Shown here piece by piece: positions 20,470 to 28,746 of a stretch of DNA of 64,000 nt. The DNA comes from Vibrio cyclitrophicus (GTDB taxonomy: Bacteria; Pseudomonadota; Gammaproteobacteria; Enterobacterales; Vibrionaceae): NCBI GenBank assembly GCA_023206055.1, contig CP065366.1, positions 496,001-560,000 of the forward strand. Direction: 5' to 3'. The notes under the pieces were generated by a model, which saw only the letters and a list, made by a program, of their open reading frames with translations, made no database searches and had not been told where the DNA came from. The position numbers and the translations under genes are program-made. Each line of letters opens with the position of its first letter. Within the stretch, counting starts at the first letter, position 1.

Positions 20470-20736
20470 ATGAAAACATCAATCATCCTGCTAGGTCTAA
20501 CTTCGCTTTTCGCATCTTCAGTATTCGCAGGTGGCACGTTCGGTGGTAATCCGGGCGATATCTCGAAAATGAAAGAGCTGCTAGAGCCTCAATGGAATGG
20601 CAAGGCAGGTATTCAGAATACAGCGTCTTACGGTGTCATCGTGCAATGGAAAGCGGATGTCTGTGGAACCATGAATGGTCATGTCACTGATACGGCGAAA
20701 TGCGGCCCAGATACCCAGAAAGGTAAAGCACAATAA
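20470..20736 (+). CDS. Small secreted protein, 88 aa
   Basis: A clear Sec signal peptide (MKTSIILLGLTSLFASSVFA, cleavage after residue 20) is followed by a mature part of about 68 residues. It has two cysteines (KADVCGTMNG and TAKCGPDT) that could form a disulfide in the periplasm. AAGGA precedes the ATG. No family is recognised. It is divergent from the WYL regulator with palindromic operators between them, so it is probably repressed by it. Element B has no counterpart. Confidence 0.65.
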   Translation: MKTSIILLGLTSLFASSVFAGGTFGGNPGDISKMKELLEPQWNGKAGIQNTASYGVIVQWKADVCGTMNGHVTDTAKCGPDTQKGKAQ

Positions 20737-20850
20737 ATTTTGTTGCGGAGCTTGGCTCACGATATCTCAGTTTCGAAATTGGAACTCTCTAGGCTGAGGT
20801 ATCAATGAACTCCGCAACACCCTAATCAACCAACAACAAGGAGCCTTAAC

Positions 20851-20952
20851 ATGGCGATTAAATCAATTACAACACTAGTTACAACCTGTCCTGCATGTGG
20901 TGAACGTGCTTATGATGATGGCAGCTGTCAGGTGTGCGGTCACTCTCACTAA
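20851..20952 (+). CDS. 33-aa zinc-ribbon protein
   Basis: An ATG preceded by AAGGAG opens a 33-codon frame with two knuckles, TTCPACGERAYDD and CQVCGHSH, a CxxC-x10-CxxC zinc ribbon. The strong ribosome site and intact cysteine spacing indicate a real micro-protein. It lies between the secreted-protein gene and a hairpin terminator and may be co-transcribed. The function is unknown; zinc ribbons of this size often bind nucleic acid or a protein partner. Confidence 0.65.
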   Translation: MAIKSITTLVTTCPACGERAYDDGSCQVCGHSH

Positions 20953-20973
20953 AGCGGCATTAACAAAAACTCC

Positions 20974-21009
20974 AAAGGGTCATGTTCTTCATTGAGCATG
21001 GCCCTTTTT
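20974..21009 (+). terminator. Terminator after zinc-ribbon gene
   Basis: The imperfect stem AAAGGGTCATG / CATGGCCCTTT is followed by TTTTT. The short TTTTTCATATCT stretch after it also follows the terminator at 36,004 in element B. Confidence 0.75.
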
Positions 21010-21036
21010 CATATCTATATAAAGAGGTAGGGAAGT

Positions 21037-21216
21037 ATGCAAAGTAAAACATTCTCACAATCATCATCCCAATCAAAAAAGAACACTGCTATCCGTGGGG
21101 CTCAAGTCGGCGCTGCCATTGGTGCTAGGTATGGTCCATACCCATATTCCATATTAATTGGGGGTATCGTTGGGTACGTAATTGGTGTCGTCGCCGACGA
21201 AGTTATTGATGATTGA
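21037..21216 (+). CDS. Small glycine-zipper protein, 59 aa
   Basis: An ATG 9 bases after AGAGG opens a 59-codon frame. The first 25 residues are polar (many Ser, Gln, Lys). The rest has small-residue repeats (GAQVGAAIGARYG, then ILIGGIVGYVIGVV) typical of glycine-zipper membrane segments. Element B encodes a similar protein (36,059-36,262) at the equivalent place, after the same TTTTTCATATCT leader sequence. The reading frame contains GTCGTCGCCGACG, one of the element's recurring words. It is probably a small membrane protein; its function is unknown. Confidence 0.65.
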   Translation: MQSKTFSQSSSQSKKNTAIRGAQVGAAIGARYGPYPYSILIGGIVGYVIGVVADEVIDD

Positions 21217-21428
21217 CGGGCAAGTGTGATGAGCAGGGGATAACCTCTGCTTTTTTTTGTCGACGACGCAGATGGTGGGAGTTGAAACCTCCTAGTCATA
21301 TTAAGCTGTGCTGTGCCATTCAGATAGACAGTTATATATAGATATTAGTTTGCGTATAGGCTGATACTACTCATTAATATATTTAAGTATAATCAAATAA
21401 TAAGCCACTTATCGAATATGCTCGCACA

Positions 21429-22544
21429 ATGATAAATAACTATACAATTAGCCCTGACGATCCCGACTTAAATGCATATGAAAAGTACATTGCTGATTTT
21501 CATCAACAGCTCTCTTACCTAAAGATTGGTGAAGAACCTAGTTACGAAAATGCTGACTTTTTCGAGGAAGCAATAACCGTTGAATACCTTCCTGGAAATG
21601 ATGATGGGTACTGCGTGTTCGCGGCAAGTCTCTTCAGCGAAGACCTCCTTAATAGTTACAAGCTTGATGCTCATTTAATGTTGCAAAAATCTTACGGTAA
21701 AAAAGCGGATAAAACTGTTGATTCAATCAAGAATGATTTTTTGCGTCTTGAAGATAAACCTAGCTTGATAGCTGAGCTGAAAGGTTTAAGTAAACGATGT
21801 TGCCAATTGTGGGATTACATAATTTATAAACACTTATCTGATCCTTTAGCCAAGATAACAGAAGATGATGTCAGTATGCTCATCGAGCAATCAGATCAAA
21901 TTGGTGATGAACTTATTAGACTGTCTCTTTGTGAGGATATGGAACTAGGTGGGACTAAGGCGCTAAGTAACGGAGCAAAGTATGATTGGCTAGCTAAAGC
22001 GGTATTGCAACTCTACGAAGGAGAACTGCCGTTATATTCACAATTATTTACGCAAGTGTGCGTTAATAAATTAGGTAATGAACTAGTTGAATATGACCAC
22101 GGTATCATTAATGTTGTTGACTTGATTCTGACTCATCGTCTAGCGTTAAAATCAGATTGCGCTGCTGGTAGAAAGAAGGTTAGAAAAGAAATGCTACAAC
22201 TGCCAGCAGAGTATATTTACGTCAGACTCAATGGCAATCTCAAAGCAGACAGCACAAAAGCGGCTTATCGTTGGCTATTTATCAAGGCATGGGCCTATTC
22301 TTATTTAAAGGTAAACCCAATGAGTCTGTCAGATTTAGCCCGTGTCATTGCGAAAGATGATCGTTTTTTCTATCGAGATAACATGCATTTACTTAGCTAC
22401 TGTAAAAGTGAAGCTGAAAAAAATGATCTAATAGACAAGCGTTTTTTGGATTTAAAAAATGAACTATCCAAGTGGAATAAGAATAAAGAAAGTGAAGGGT
22501 TCATTAATGGTAAATTGATAGCAATGAGTCAACGTGGCAGTTAA
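21429..22544 (+). CDS. Hypothetical protein, 371 aa
   Basis: A soluble, mainly helical protein with an acidic N-terminal third and no signal peptide, membrane segment or motif that I recognise. No repeat or metal-binding pattern is evident. The upstream ribosome site is weak, and the frame begins ATGATAAAT after an AT-rich stretch. It stands between the glycine-zipper gene and the polymerase operon and has its own strong terminator, so it is probably a separate transcript. Element B has nothing similar at this point, which makes it module-specific cargo or an accessory replication gene. Confidence 0.6.
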   Translation: MINNYTISPDDPDLNAYEKYIADFHQQLSYLKIGEEPSYENADFFEEAITVEYLPGNDDGYCVFAASLFSEDLLNSYKLDAHLMLQKSYGKKADKTVDSIKNDFLRLEDKPSLIAELKGLSKRCCQLWDYIIYKHLSDPLAKITEDDVSMLIEQSDQIGDELIRLSLCEDMELGGTKALSNGAKYDWLAKAVLQLYEGELPLYSQLFTQVCVNKLGNELVEYDHGIINVVDLILTHRLALKSDCAAGRKKVRKEMLQLPAEYIYVRLNGNLKADSTKAAYRWLFIKAWAYSYLKVNPMSLSDLARVIAKDDRFFYRDNMHLLSYCKSEAEKNDLIDKRFLDLKNELSKWNKNKESEGFINGKLIAMSQRGS

Positions 22545-22574
22545 TACGTATAAACATTGATACTGAATTGAAAG

Positions 22575-22604
22575 GGAGAAGCTTAACGGCTTCTCTTTTT
22601 TTTG
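22575..22604 (+). terminator. Terminator after 371-aa gene
   Basis: Stem GAGAAGC / GCTTCTC with loop TTAACG and eight T residues. Confidence 0.9.
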
Positions 22605-22832
22605 CTTTCCATAAGCCGGAGCAGAGATGACAGCCGGATTGGTTGAATTAAAGGATACTGCATTTGTCAGCGGAAAAGCTGAAATAACGAAAGGCTGATA
22701 GGCAATAGCTGGACCACAGATGACAGCTTAAATAACCCATTTGGGTTGTAATTACATCTGTCGACAAGTGACGCACTACATGCACTGAATCGTTCACAGC
22801 ATGAATGAAAATCAATCAAAAGGATAAGCAAA
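22605..22832. other. Leader of the element A polymerase operon
   Basis: 228 bp non-coding. The words AGATGACAGC (22,625 and 22,717) and ACATCTGTCGACAAGTGACG (from 22,755) recur or echo each other. It should hold the promoter of the 256-aa/polymerase/ATPase operon and could include an origin, but the repeats are too few to claim one. Confidence 0.35.
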
Positions 22833-23603
22833 ATGTCATTACTTAATAAATCCATAAAGAAAGCGCTAGCAATTAAATCAATCACTGAGCAGTACGATGC
22901 ACCTGAGCAGGCCGCATATATTAAAGTGCCAAGTGAAGATGAAGCATTTCACAGCAAACTTGGTGTGGCTGAATTAGTTGTTATTGAGGAGCAGTATAAA
23001 AACACTGACTACAAAGTGCAGTTCATCGTAGACCCTGATCTAATCGAACATTTAGATCGCAAGCATTACCGCACTAAAGTACTCCATGTAGTCAAAACAG
23101 AAAGTGGCGAGCTAAAGAGCATCATGATACCAGCTAAGACGAAGAACTCATGGCATGTGTCTAACTATGAATTGCTTATGCAAGCGCAAACATCACCTGT
23201 TATCGCCAAGCGTGACGTTATAGCTAAGGTTTACGAGGCGCATAAAGCAACAGGTATTACACCAATTGTTATTACCGATGAAGATGTACAGCAAGCTTAC
23301 GCTAACGCATTCGGTCAATATGAAATTGCTGACCTCAATCACCCTGCACTAGTCGGAAAATTAAAAAACAGTCCAACGATTGACGCTGTCGACGAACCTG
23401 AGATTGAACTACTCGACGACACCGACGCGGTAGAGGCTAATTTGCCTAAATCTGGTTCCCTTGAAGAATTACAGGAGATTCAGCAGCCTGTCAGTTCAGT
23501 TAAAAATGAACTCGAACTTGAAGACATATACCTTGATGAGGATGAGCTAGAGTTTGAAGAGATTTCACTTGATGATATTGATATCAACGAAGAAGCGGCA
23601 TGA
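22833..23603 (+). CDS. Polymerase-operon protein with acidic tail (256 aa)
   Basis: The N-terminal 190 residues look like a compact mixed fold; the last 65 are strongly acidic (ELEDIYLDEDELEFEEISLDDIDINEE). An acidic C-terminal tail after a small domain is a layout shared by single-stranded DNA-binding proteins and other replication adaptors, but I see no clear OB-fold signature. AAAGGA precedes ATG 22,833. It is the first gene of an apparent operon with the family-A polymerase and the AAA+ ATPase, which supports a replication role (inference). Confidence 0.6.
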   Translation: MSLLNKSIKKALAIKSITEQYDAPEQAAYIKVPSEDEAFHSKLGVAELVVIEEQYKNTDYKVQFIVDPDLIEHLDRKHYRTKVLHVVKTESGELKSIMIPAKTKNSWHVSNYELLMQAQTSPVIAKRDVIAKVYEAHKATGITPIVITDEDVQQAYANAFGQYEIADLNHPALVGKLKNSPTIDAVDEPEIELLDDTDAVEANLPKSGSLEELQEIQQPVSSVKNELELEDIYLDEDELEFEEISLDDIDINEEAA

Positions 23604-23648
23604 ATCATAGCTGCAAGACATTGCATTGAAGGTAAGCCACATGCTTAC

Positions 23649-24686
23649 GTGCTATCAAGACAACTTAATGTCGCTCTGGCACGTAAGGTGGTTCCTCAAC
23701 ATGTAGTGCAACAAGTATCTGCATTCGGGGAAACAATCCCTTGTGCGGTACTGGTGAATATTAAACGGTATCTAGCTCATGTTAATCACCGTCCTGCAAT
23801 TCGCATTGATGTTGATTACCTCAATCGAAAGATAGCGAAATACAGTAAGAAAAAGTCAAACCGAAGCCTAGCTCTAGTGAGTCAGCTAGTCGGATTTAAA
23901 GCTAGCCTGATTCATGATTTAAGCGGTGATTGGCACCGCCAAGTAGTGAATGTCTTCGGTACTAAAACAGGCAGAGATACCACATCAGGAAGTGCCTTAA
24001 ATCTGATACCAAAACAGCATTGGCAAGGCTTACTGAGCCCCCAACAAGGATATTGTTATGTGCTCTTAGATTATGACCAACAAGAGCCAATGATAGCCGC
24101 GCAGAAAGCAAAGTGCATGAAATTACTTAACTTATATGAACAAGGCGATATTTATGAATTACTCATAGAAACAGTAACGGGCAATGCATTAACACGCACG
24201 GAATTAAAGACATTAATAGTCATGCAGCTTTACGGAGCGAGCATAAAGCGTATAGCGCACGAGCTATCTCAACCACAATCAAACGTCATGAACTGGCTGA
24301 TGGTGCTTAAGAAAACCCTAAGCCCAATTGATTATTACCTTGACGGTGAAGCCTTAAAAGCCAAGCGGCAAGGCGAGATACGCTCATTAGATTGGCGCAT
24401 GGGAATTACCCAAGAAATTAACACGCTAACAATACGCAATTGGCCTATACAGGCGACAGGTGCGGACATTATGCGGCGAGCTTGCTTCAACCTAGACAAG
24501 GCCAAGCTCCCCGTACTACTGACCAACCATGATTCATTCTTGGTGCAGTTAGAAACCGATAAATACGACTATCAACTTAGGCAAGCGAAAAAGGCGTTAA
24601 CCGACGCCAGCGCCGAGGTATTGGATGGATTTAAATTAAATGTGCAGGTGGAAATGCAACTACCCGCGATGATCAGAGATGAATGA
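23649..24686 (+). CDS. Compact family-A DNA polymerase of element A
   Basis: 345 aa from GTG 23,649. The family-A polymerase motifs appear in order: motif A VLLDYDQQEPMIAA (near 138), motif B RTELKTLIVMQLYG (near 185), NWPIQATGADIMRR (near 268), and motif C NHDSFLVQ (near 297). Motif C reads HDS rather than the usual HDE; both metal-binding aspartates are kept. About 345 residues leaves no 5' nuclease or 3'-5' exonuclease domain and a very small thumb. AAGG lies 17 bases upstream of the GTG, so the start is uncertain; no ATG fits. It probably copies the element's DNA. The stop overlaps the next gene's start. Confidence 0.8.
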   Translation: MLSRQLNVALARKVVPQHVVQQVSAFGETIPCAVLVNIKRYLAHVNHRPAIRIDVDYLNRKIAKYSKKKSNRSLALVSQLVGFKASLIHDLSGDWHRQVVNVFGTKTGRDTTSGSALNLIPKQHWQGLLSPQQGYCYVLLDYDQQEPMIAAQKAKCMKLLNLYEQGDIYELLIETVTGNALTRTELKTLIVMQLYGASIKRIAHELSQPQSNVMNWLMVLKKTLSPIDYYLDGEALKAKRQGEIRSLDWRMGITQEINTLTIRNWPIQATGADIMRRACFNLDKAKLPVLLTNHDSFLVQLETDKYDYQLRQAKKALTDASAEVLDGFKLNVQVEMQLPAMIRDE

Positions 24687-26157
24687 AATGAGTAAATCAA
24701 AAAACACAATATCAATGGACGACATTATTGAAGCCGTAAACCCAGAGCAAAACTTGTGTGTAGATGAGAAAGATCAAGTTTATATGTTGGTAAGAAAAGG
24801 TGCATCAACAGAGGCTATAAACATTAAGAGTAAGAAATTCAAGCCTGTACTTCGCAAGATTGCTCGTAACCTTGGAGCGCGCCTTAAGGCAGCAGATATT
24901 GATGAAATTATTGAAGAACTAGAGAGTATGGTATGGGACTATGAAAAAGCACCGATTACCATTGAAATTCGCAATGCACTGTCCAAAGATAAAGCGTCAG
25001 TAATAATCGACCTGTGTAATGATAAAGGTGAAATCATCAACCTTTCGGCAGGTAATGTAGAAGTACTGAGTAAACCTAATGCTAAAACAAAATCAGTGGT
25101 ATTTAGTCGCCCTAAAGACATGAAACCTATGGTGACTCCTGAATTCACTTCGATTAAAAGTGGCATTGCACGGCTAAAACCGTTCATTAATACAGACCAA
25201 AACACATTCTTTCAGTTAGTGGCTTACATGACTTACATCTTGGCCCATCCGAAAGAATGCGGTGTCCCTTATCCAATATTGCTTATTCAAGGCGAAAAGG
25301 GCTCAGGCAAAAGTTTCTTCTCCAACAGTGTCACGCGTACTTTATTGGACCCAAGTAGCCTTGATGGATTGCGAATGCCAAGACGTGAACAAGACTTTGC
25401 CATTCAAGTTAACAGTATGTTTTTAGGTGTGTATGACAACTTACGTAAGCTCACGAAAGACCAAAGTGATATGCTCTGTACGACTGCAACTAAGGGTAAT
25501 ATTGCTTCTCGTACCTTGTATTCCGATGATGGATTAACTTCACTACTCTTACATGCTCCTTTATTGCTTAATGGTATTCATAATTTTGTGACCGAATCAG
25601 ATTTGGCCTCACGTTGCTTTAAGGTCGCGCTTGTTCCTATGGAAGAGGACAAACGTAAGCCCGAAGGTTTACTAAAACAGGAGTTAGAAGCAGCATTACC
25701 TGAAATTTTTGGTTCACTGTTGACGTTGGCGTCGAAAACATTGGTTGAAGAGAAAAGTGCTAAAGTGAAGTATCCGGCTCGTATGATGGACTTTGCAAAG
25801 TGGCTTGCTGCGATTGAGAAAGTGCTGGGGTTAGGTGAGGGCAAGTTACAGAAAGCCTATAAGTTGAATGTGAGAAATATCATGGCCTCAGGTACAGAAG
25901 ATGACAGCCTTACGGTTGCTATGCAAAAGCTCATCAAATCAGCAGCGAACGATAAAATTTGGAAAGCAACTCCATCTCGCTTATTGGAAACATTGCAGCA
26001 TCATGAAAACCCGATGTACTTACCACGAGGCGCTGCTGCACTAACAAGCAAGCTTAAAGCTCAAGAAAGCAGTCTTAATGCCAACGGAATTTATTTTAAG
26101 ATAGGTCGAGATACCGAGCGTTATGTGATGGTGTCAGGTAAGCCTCTAGCTGCTTAA
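24679..26157 (+). CDS. AAA+/SF3-like replication ATPase of element A
   Basis: 492 aa. An N-terminal domain of about 150 residues carries the IIDLCNDKGEIINL block seen in primase-helicase C-terminal families. The ATPase core has Walker A GEKGSGKSFFSN (near 210), a Walker B-like stretch LGVYDNLRKL, RTLYSDDG, and the finger region ESDLASRCF. This layout resembles D5/phage primase-helicase ATPases without a primase domain, so it is probably a replicative helicase or origin-melting enzyme. The ATG at 24,679 overlaps the polymerase stop by 8 bases; a second ATG at 24,688 is possible. Element B encodes a diverged counterpart next to its polymerase. Confidence 0.75.
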   Translation: MNEMSKSKNTISMDDIIEAVNPEQNLCVDEKDQVYMLVRKGASTEAINIKSKKFKPVLRKIARNLGARLKAADIDEIIEELESMVWDYEKAPITIEIRNALSKDKASVIIDLCNDKGEIINLSAGNVEVLSKPNAKTKSVVFSRPKDMKPMVTPEFTSIKSGIARLKPFINTDQNTFFQLVAYMTYILAHPKECGVPYPILLIQGEKGSGKSFFSNSVTRTLLDPSSLDGLRMPRREQDFAIQVNSMFLGVYDNLRKLTKDQSDMLCTTATKGNIASRTLYSDDGLTSLLLHAPLLLNGIHNFVTESDLASRCFKVALVPMEEDKRKPEGLLKQELEAALPEIFGSLLTLASKTLVEEKSAKVKYPARMMDFAKWLAAIEKVLGLGEGKLQKAYKLNVRNIMASGTEDDSLTVAMQKLIKSAANDKIWKATPSRLLETLQHHENPMYLPRGAAALTSKLKAQESSLNANGIYFKIGRDTERYVMVSGKPLAA

Positions 26158-26183
26158 TCGTAACCTTGAACATCATATTGATT

Positions 26184-26216
26184 GAAGCCCATTCTAATGC
26201 TGAGTGGGCTTTTTTG
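26184..26216 (+). terminator. Terminator of polymerase/ATPase operon A
   Basis: Stem AAGCCCA / TGGGCTT with an interrupted inner part, followed by TTTTTT. Confidence 0.85.
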
Positions 26217-26366
26217 TATCTGAATCGTGAGAGGTTTTTCCTGTCGACAACGACACGATTTATCAAATGATTTTTTATAATACTTAATTTATATGTTGGA
26301 TTGCTGTCACGTATTGGTTGTGTGTACGGTTGTATATTGGTTTTTTAAATCAATATAGAGGTAATT

Positions 26367-26573
26367 ATGGCAAGATATTATGTTAATAAAAATCAGCAAG
26401 CTAATGGCGACCATGAAGTTCATAAGCTAGGTTGTTCTCGTATGCCATTGGAGCACAATAGGCATTATTTGGGTGACTTTGTTTCGTGCAGTCCTGCAGT
26501 ACAAGCTGCCAAAAGGATTTACCCAAAATCAAATGGTTGCTTTTATTGCTCGAACGCATGTCATACGAGTTAG
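26367..26573 (+). CDS. Small Cys/His-rich protein, 68 aa
   Basis: MARYYVNKNQQANGDHEVHK is followed by GCSRMP, a central LGDFVSCSPAVQAAK and a C-terminal NGCFYCSNACHTS. Four or more cysteines and several histidines suggest a small zinc-binding fold. I remember similar short hypothetical proteins in diverse bacteria with the same opening and closing blocks but no function. GAGG precedes the ATG. It has its own AT-rich promoter region after the ATPase terminator, and a weak hairpin (AGGGATC / GATCCCT, 26,598-26,620) ends it. Confidence 0.65.
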   Translation: MARYYVNKNQQANGDHEVHKLGCSRMPLEHNRHYLGDFVSCSPAVQAAKRIYPKSNGCFYCSNACHTS

Positions 26574-26634
26574 CAAGTGCTATAAATAGGTAGTTTTAGG
26601 GATCAAGATAAAGATCCCTTTACAGGAGTTTCTA

Positions 26635-27759
26635 TTAATTTACTACTCTTAGGGTCGGTTGAGTTGTATGACTTGAAATAGAAGCTTTTTGACTTTTAAC
26701 TTTTGAGACAACCGTCTGAAGCATAAAAAATGGATTGTTGAATGTTAGAGCTGAGAGTTCATCCTGAGGCAGCTTTAGTTCACTCAATATTTCGTTGCGC
26801 GATACATTCTTTTCTCTCAATTTATTGAAAACCTTTTGAAGTACCAGAGAGGTTTCCCTGCTTTCTAGACCTTCGGGCTCTGATTTTCTCCCGTAAGAAT
26901 TTGATAACTCGATATTTAGTTGACGATAATGCCATTCAGAAGATAGTCCCAAGTCGAAAGTTCTTCGAATGAGAGCTGCTAATGAAACCTTCCAATGCTT
27001 TTTTAACTTTAAAAGTTGGCTTAGCGAAGGGTATGAAGGGACTTTTGCCAGAATGCTTCCCTTAGGCATTAGAAATGCTGATGCGAATCGATCAGCTTGT
27101 TCTTCAGCTTGGCGTCCATTATTAGATGCATGCTTGTGTAGCACTAAATGCCCTAGCTCATGGGCTGCATCGAAACGACTGCGTTCTGGGGTTTTCATAG
27201 TATTAAGAAAGACAAAAGGCTTTTCGTCTAACCAAAATGAGAAAGCATCTACCTCGACACAGTTTTCTGTTAGAGAAAATACGCGAACTCCTTTCGACTC
27301 TAATAGGTGGATTATATTGGAAATCGATAGTTCACCTAACCCCCAATGTTCACGTAACAATTGGGCTGCGCTTTCTGGATCAGCAAAATCTTCGTTACTG
27401 CAATCTAAAATATCATGTTGTTTCAAATTGAACCGACTTTCTAACCATGTGTTAAATTCAACAGCTAATGTACCCGCACTTAGGGCTGCATCCCTTTTAG
27501 ATGCACTCAGTTTAGTCATAGCGCGAAAGCTTACGCCTTCTTTTACTATTTGTTCAGGATTATCAGCATAGAAGAATTCAATAGGGTAATTGAGAATGTC
27601 TGCTATTCGATTTACTAAAGTTGAGTCTGTTGTATCTAGAAGGCCACTGTTTTCATATGTAGAAAGTGTTCTCGTTGTGATCCCTGTGAATTCGGCTAAC
27701 GCCTTTTTTGTTAATCCTCTTCTTTCTCTAGCAATTTTTAGTCTTAATGAGTTAAACAT
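26635..27759 (-). CDS. XRE-ImmA/IrrE protein (HTH plus zinc metallopeptidase)
   Basis: 374 aa. The N-terminal XRE helix-turn-helix (LTKKALAEFTGITTRTLSTYE, residues 17-37) is followed by an ImmA/IrrE-type peptidase domain with the zinc motif AAHELGHLVLH near residue 200 and downstream EEQADRFASAFLMP. Such proteins cleave a partner repressor or act as regulator-antitoxins in mobile elements. The start overlaps the upstream partner gene by 8 bases, so the two are translationally coupled. From memory, the arrangement resembles RosmerTA-like or other ImmA-linked toxin-antitoxin/defence pairs; the resemblance is only architectural. Confidence 0.85.
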   Translation of the reverse strand: MFNSLRLKIARERRGLTKKALAEFTGITTRTLSTYENSGLLDTTDSTLVNRIADILNYPIEFFYADNPEQIVKEGVSFRAMTKLSASKRDAALSAGTLAVEFNTWLESRFNLKQHDILDCSNEDFADPESAAQLLREHWGLGELSISNIIHLLESKGVRVFSLTENCVEVDAFSFWLDEKPFVFLNTMKTPERSRFDAAHELGHLVLHKHASNNGRQAEEQADRFASAFLMPKGSILAKVPSYPSLSQLLKLKKHWKVSLAALIRRTFDLGLSSEWHYRQLNIELSNSYGRKSEPEGLESRETSLVLQKVFNKLREKNVSRNEILSELKLPQDELSALTFNNPFFMLQTVVSKVKSQKASISSHTTQPTLRVVN

Positions 27760-28435
27760 TGTCGTTACTTACTTCTTCGATATCAAAGTCAATTTCATCA
27801 TTAAAATCAACCTGTGAATCAACGATGTCTTCGTTGTCCATGTCAATAATTATACGATTTTCAAGATCAAATCCTGTCACGTAACCTCTCTTATTATAGG
27901 ATACAGGTCTTACTAATTCAGCGGAAACCTTATTGTTATTTTTATCAAAATAATGAAGGAGGAACCAAACTTCACTATTTAGCTTATTATTTGGATTTGA
28001 TTCAGGGAGTGTTTCTGGAAACAGATCATAGTTGAGACTTTCTTCGAACTTAAGGTTTAGTAGGTCAAGAGTAAAATCACCTTTGTCTGTAACAGATTGA
28101 GGGAAGCCTGCTGAGTTTCCTGTTTGATCACACGCACTGCAAAGGTAGATTGCAATCCCTTGCTCTTGATTGATAGTCAGCTCAACATTCCGAATTGATT
28201 CCCTAACATATCCATATGGTTTTAGCAGTTCGCGCAGAGCACGAATTGTATCCCCATAAAAATATTGGCCACCACTGGTAAGTGGGTTGTTTTCAGTCAT
28301 TCTTTTTCGGGCACTTAAACCACGTAGCAAAGCTTCCTTTATGTGTAGGATGTTAGCTATTAAGTGCGATCGATTAGTATTTTCGACTTCAAGGGTCGGT
28401 TCGTTTTGAATGTTATTTGCTAGCGCTGAGTTCAT
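27752..28435 (-). CDS. Partner of XRE-ImmA protein (unknown, 227 aa)
   Basis: The ATG at 28,435 (MNSALANNIQNE) is chosen because AAAGGAA lies just upstream; the longer frame would run through the promoter and into the att arm. The protein is acidic and soluble, ending in a DNEDIVDSQVDFNDEIDFDIEE tract. No catalytic motif is recognised. It is the first gene of a two-gene operon with the XRE-ImmA protein and could be the toxin, the cleaved substrate or an adaptor. The promoter ahead of it carries a perfect 16-bp palindrome. The gene starts 70 bases from the short arm. Confidence 0.65.
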   Translation of the reverse strand: MNSALANNIQNEPTLEVENTNRSHLIANILHIKEALLRGLSARKRMTENNPLTSGGQYFYGDTIRALRELLKPYGYVRESIRNVELTINQEQGIAIYLCSACDQTGNSAGFPQSVTDKGDFTLDLLNLKFEESLNYDLFPETLPESNPNNKLNSEVWFLLHYFDKNNNKVSAELVRPVSYNKRGYVTGFDLENRIIIDMDNEDIVDSQVDFNDEIDFDIEEVSNDNV

Positions 28436-28462
28436 ATCGTTTCCTTTAATCTCATTTCCTAT

Positions 28463-28492
28463 ATTATAACCTCGATCGAGGTTGTAAAACAA
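28463..28492 (-). promoter_or_regulatory. Promoter with 16-bp operator palindrome (XRE-ImmA operon)
   Basis: On the minus strand, TTGTTT and TATAAT (plus positions 28,487-28,492 and 28,463-28,468) are separated by 18 bases. The perfect palindrome AACCTCGATCGAGGTT (28,468-28,483) fills the spacer. This is a classic repressor position, and the XRE domain of the operon's own product is the obvious binder. Confidence 0.7.
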
Positions 28493-28504
28493 GAAATGAA
28501 GTAA

Positions 28505-28746
28505 TCCTGTCTTTCCACCCAACTTTAACCCCATAACCTCGTCGGCGTCGTCGTACTAAGTCATCCCCTCCAACCCCATAATCCCCGTCGTCGACGTCAG
28601 AGAAATCTTGCGGATAATCAGGTGATGTGATTCTGCTGGTGGATTTCAGAGTGATTCGGGGCAGGGTTACTATGTTGATTACAGGACTGAAGCTTGGCTC
28701 ATAATCGTTCGGTCCCCAGTTCAAATCTGGGAGGGGCCACCAAATT
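28505..28746 (-). repeat. Short arm of element A, right (inverted) copy
   Basis: 242-bp inverted copy of 18,011-18,252, including the tRNA-derived core. It separates the XRE-ImmA operon from the long arm. Together with the long arm it forms a complete 1,128-bp attachment region inside the element. Confidence 0.9.
28698..28742 (+). other. Attachment site copy 2 (inverted, internal to element A)
   Basis: 45-bp tRNA-Ile2 3' fragment in the opposite orientation to copies 1, 3 and 5. The short arm lies on its left and the long arm on its right, so it is a complete attachment region rather than a remnant. Confidence 0.93.
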
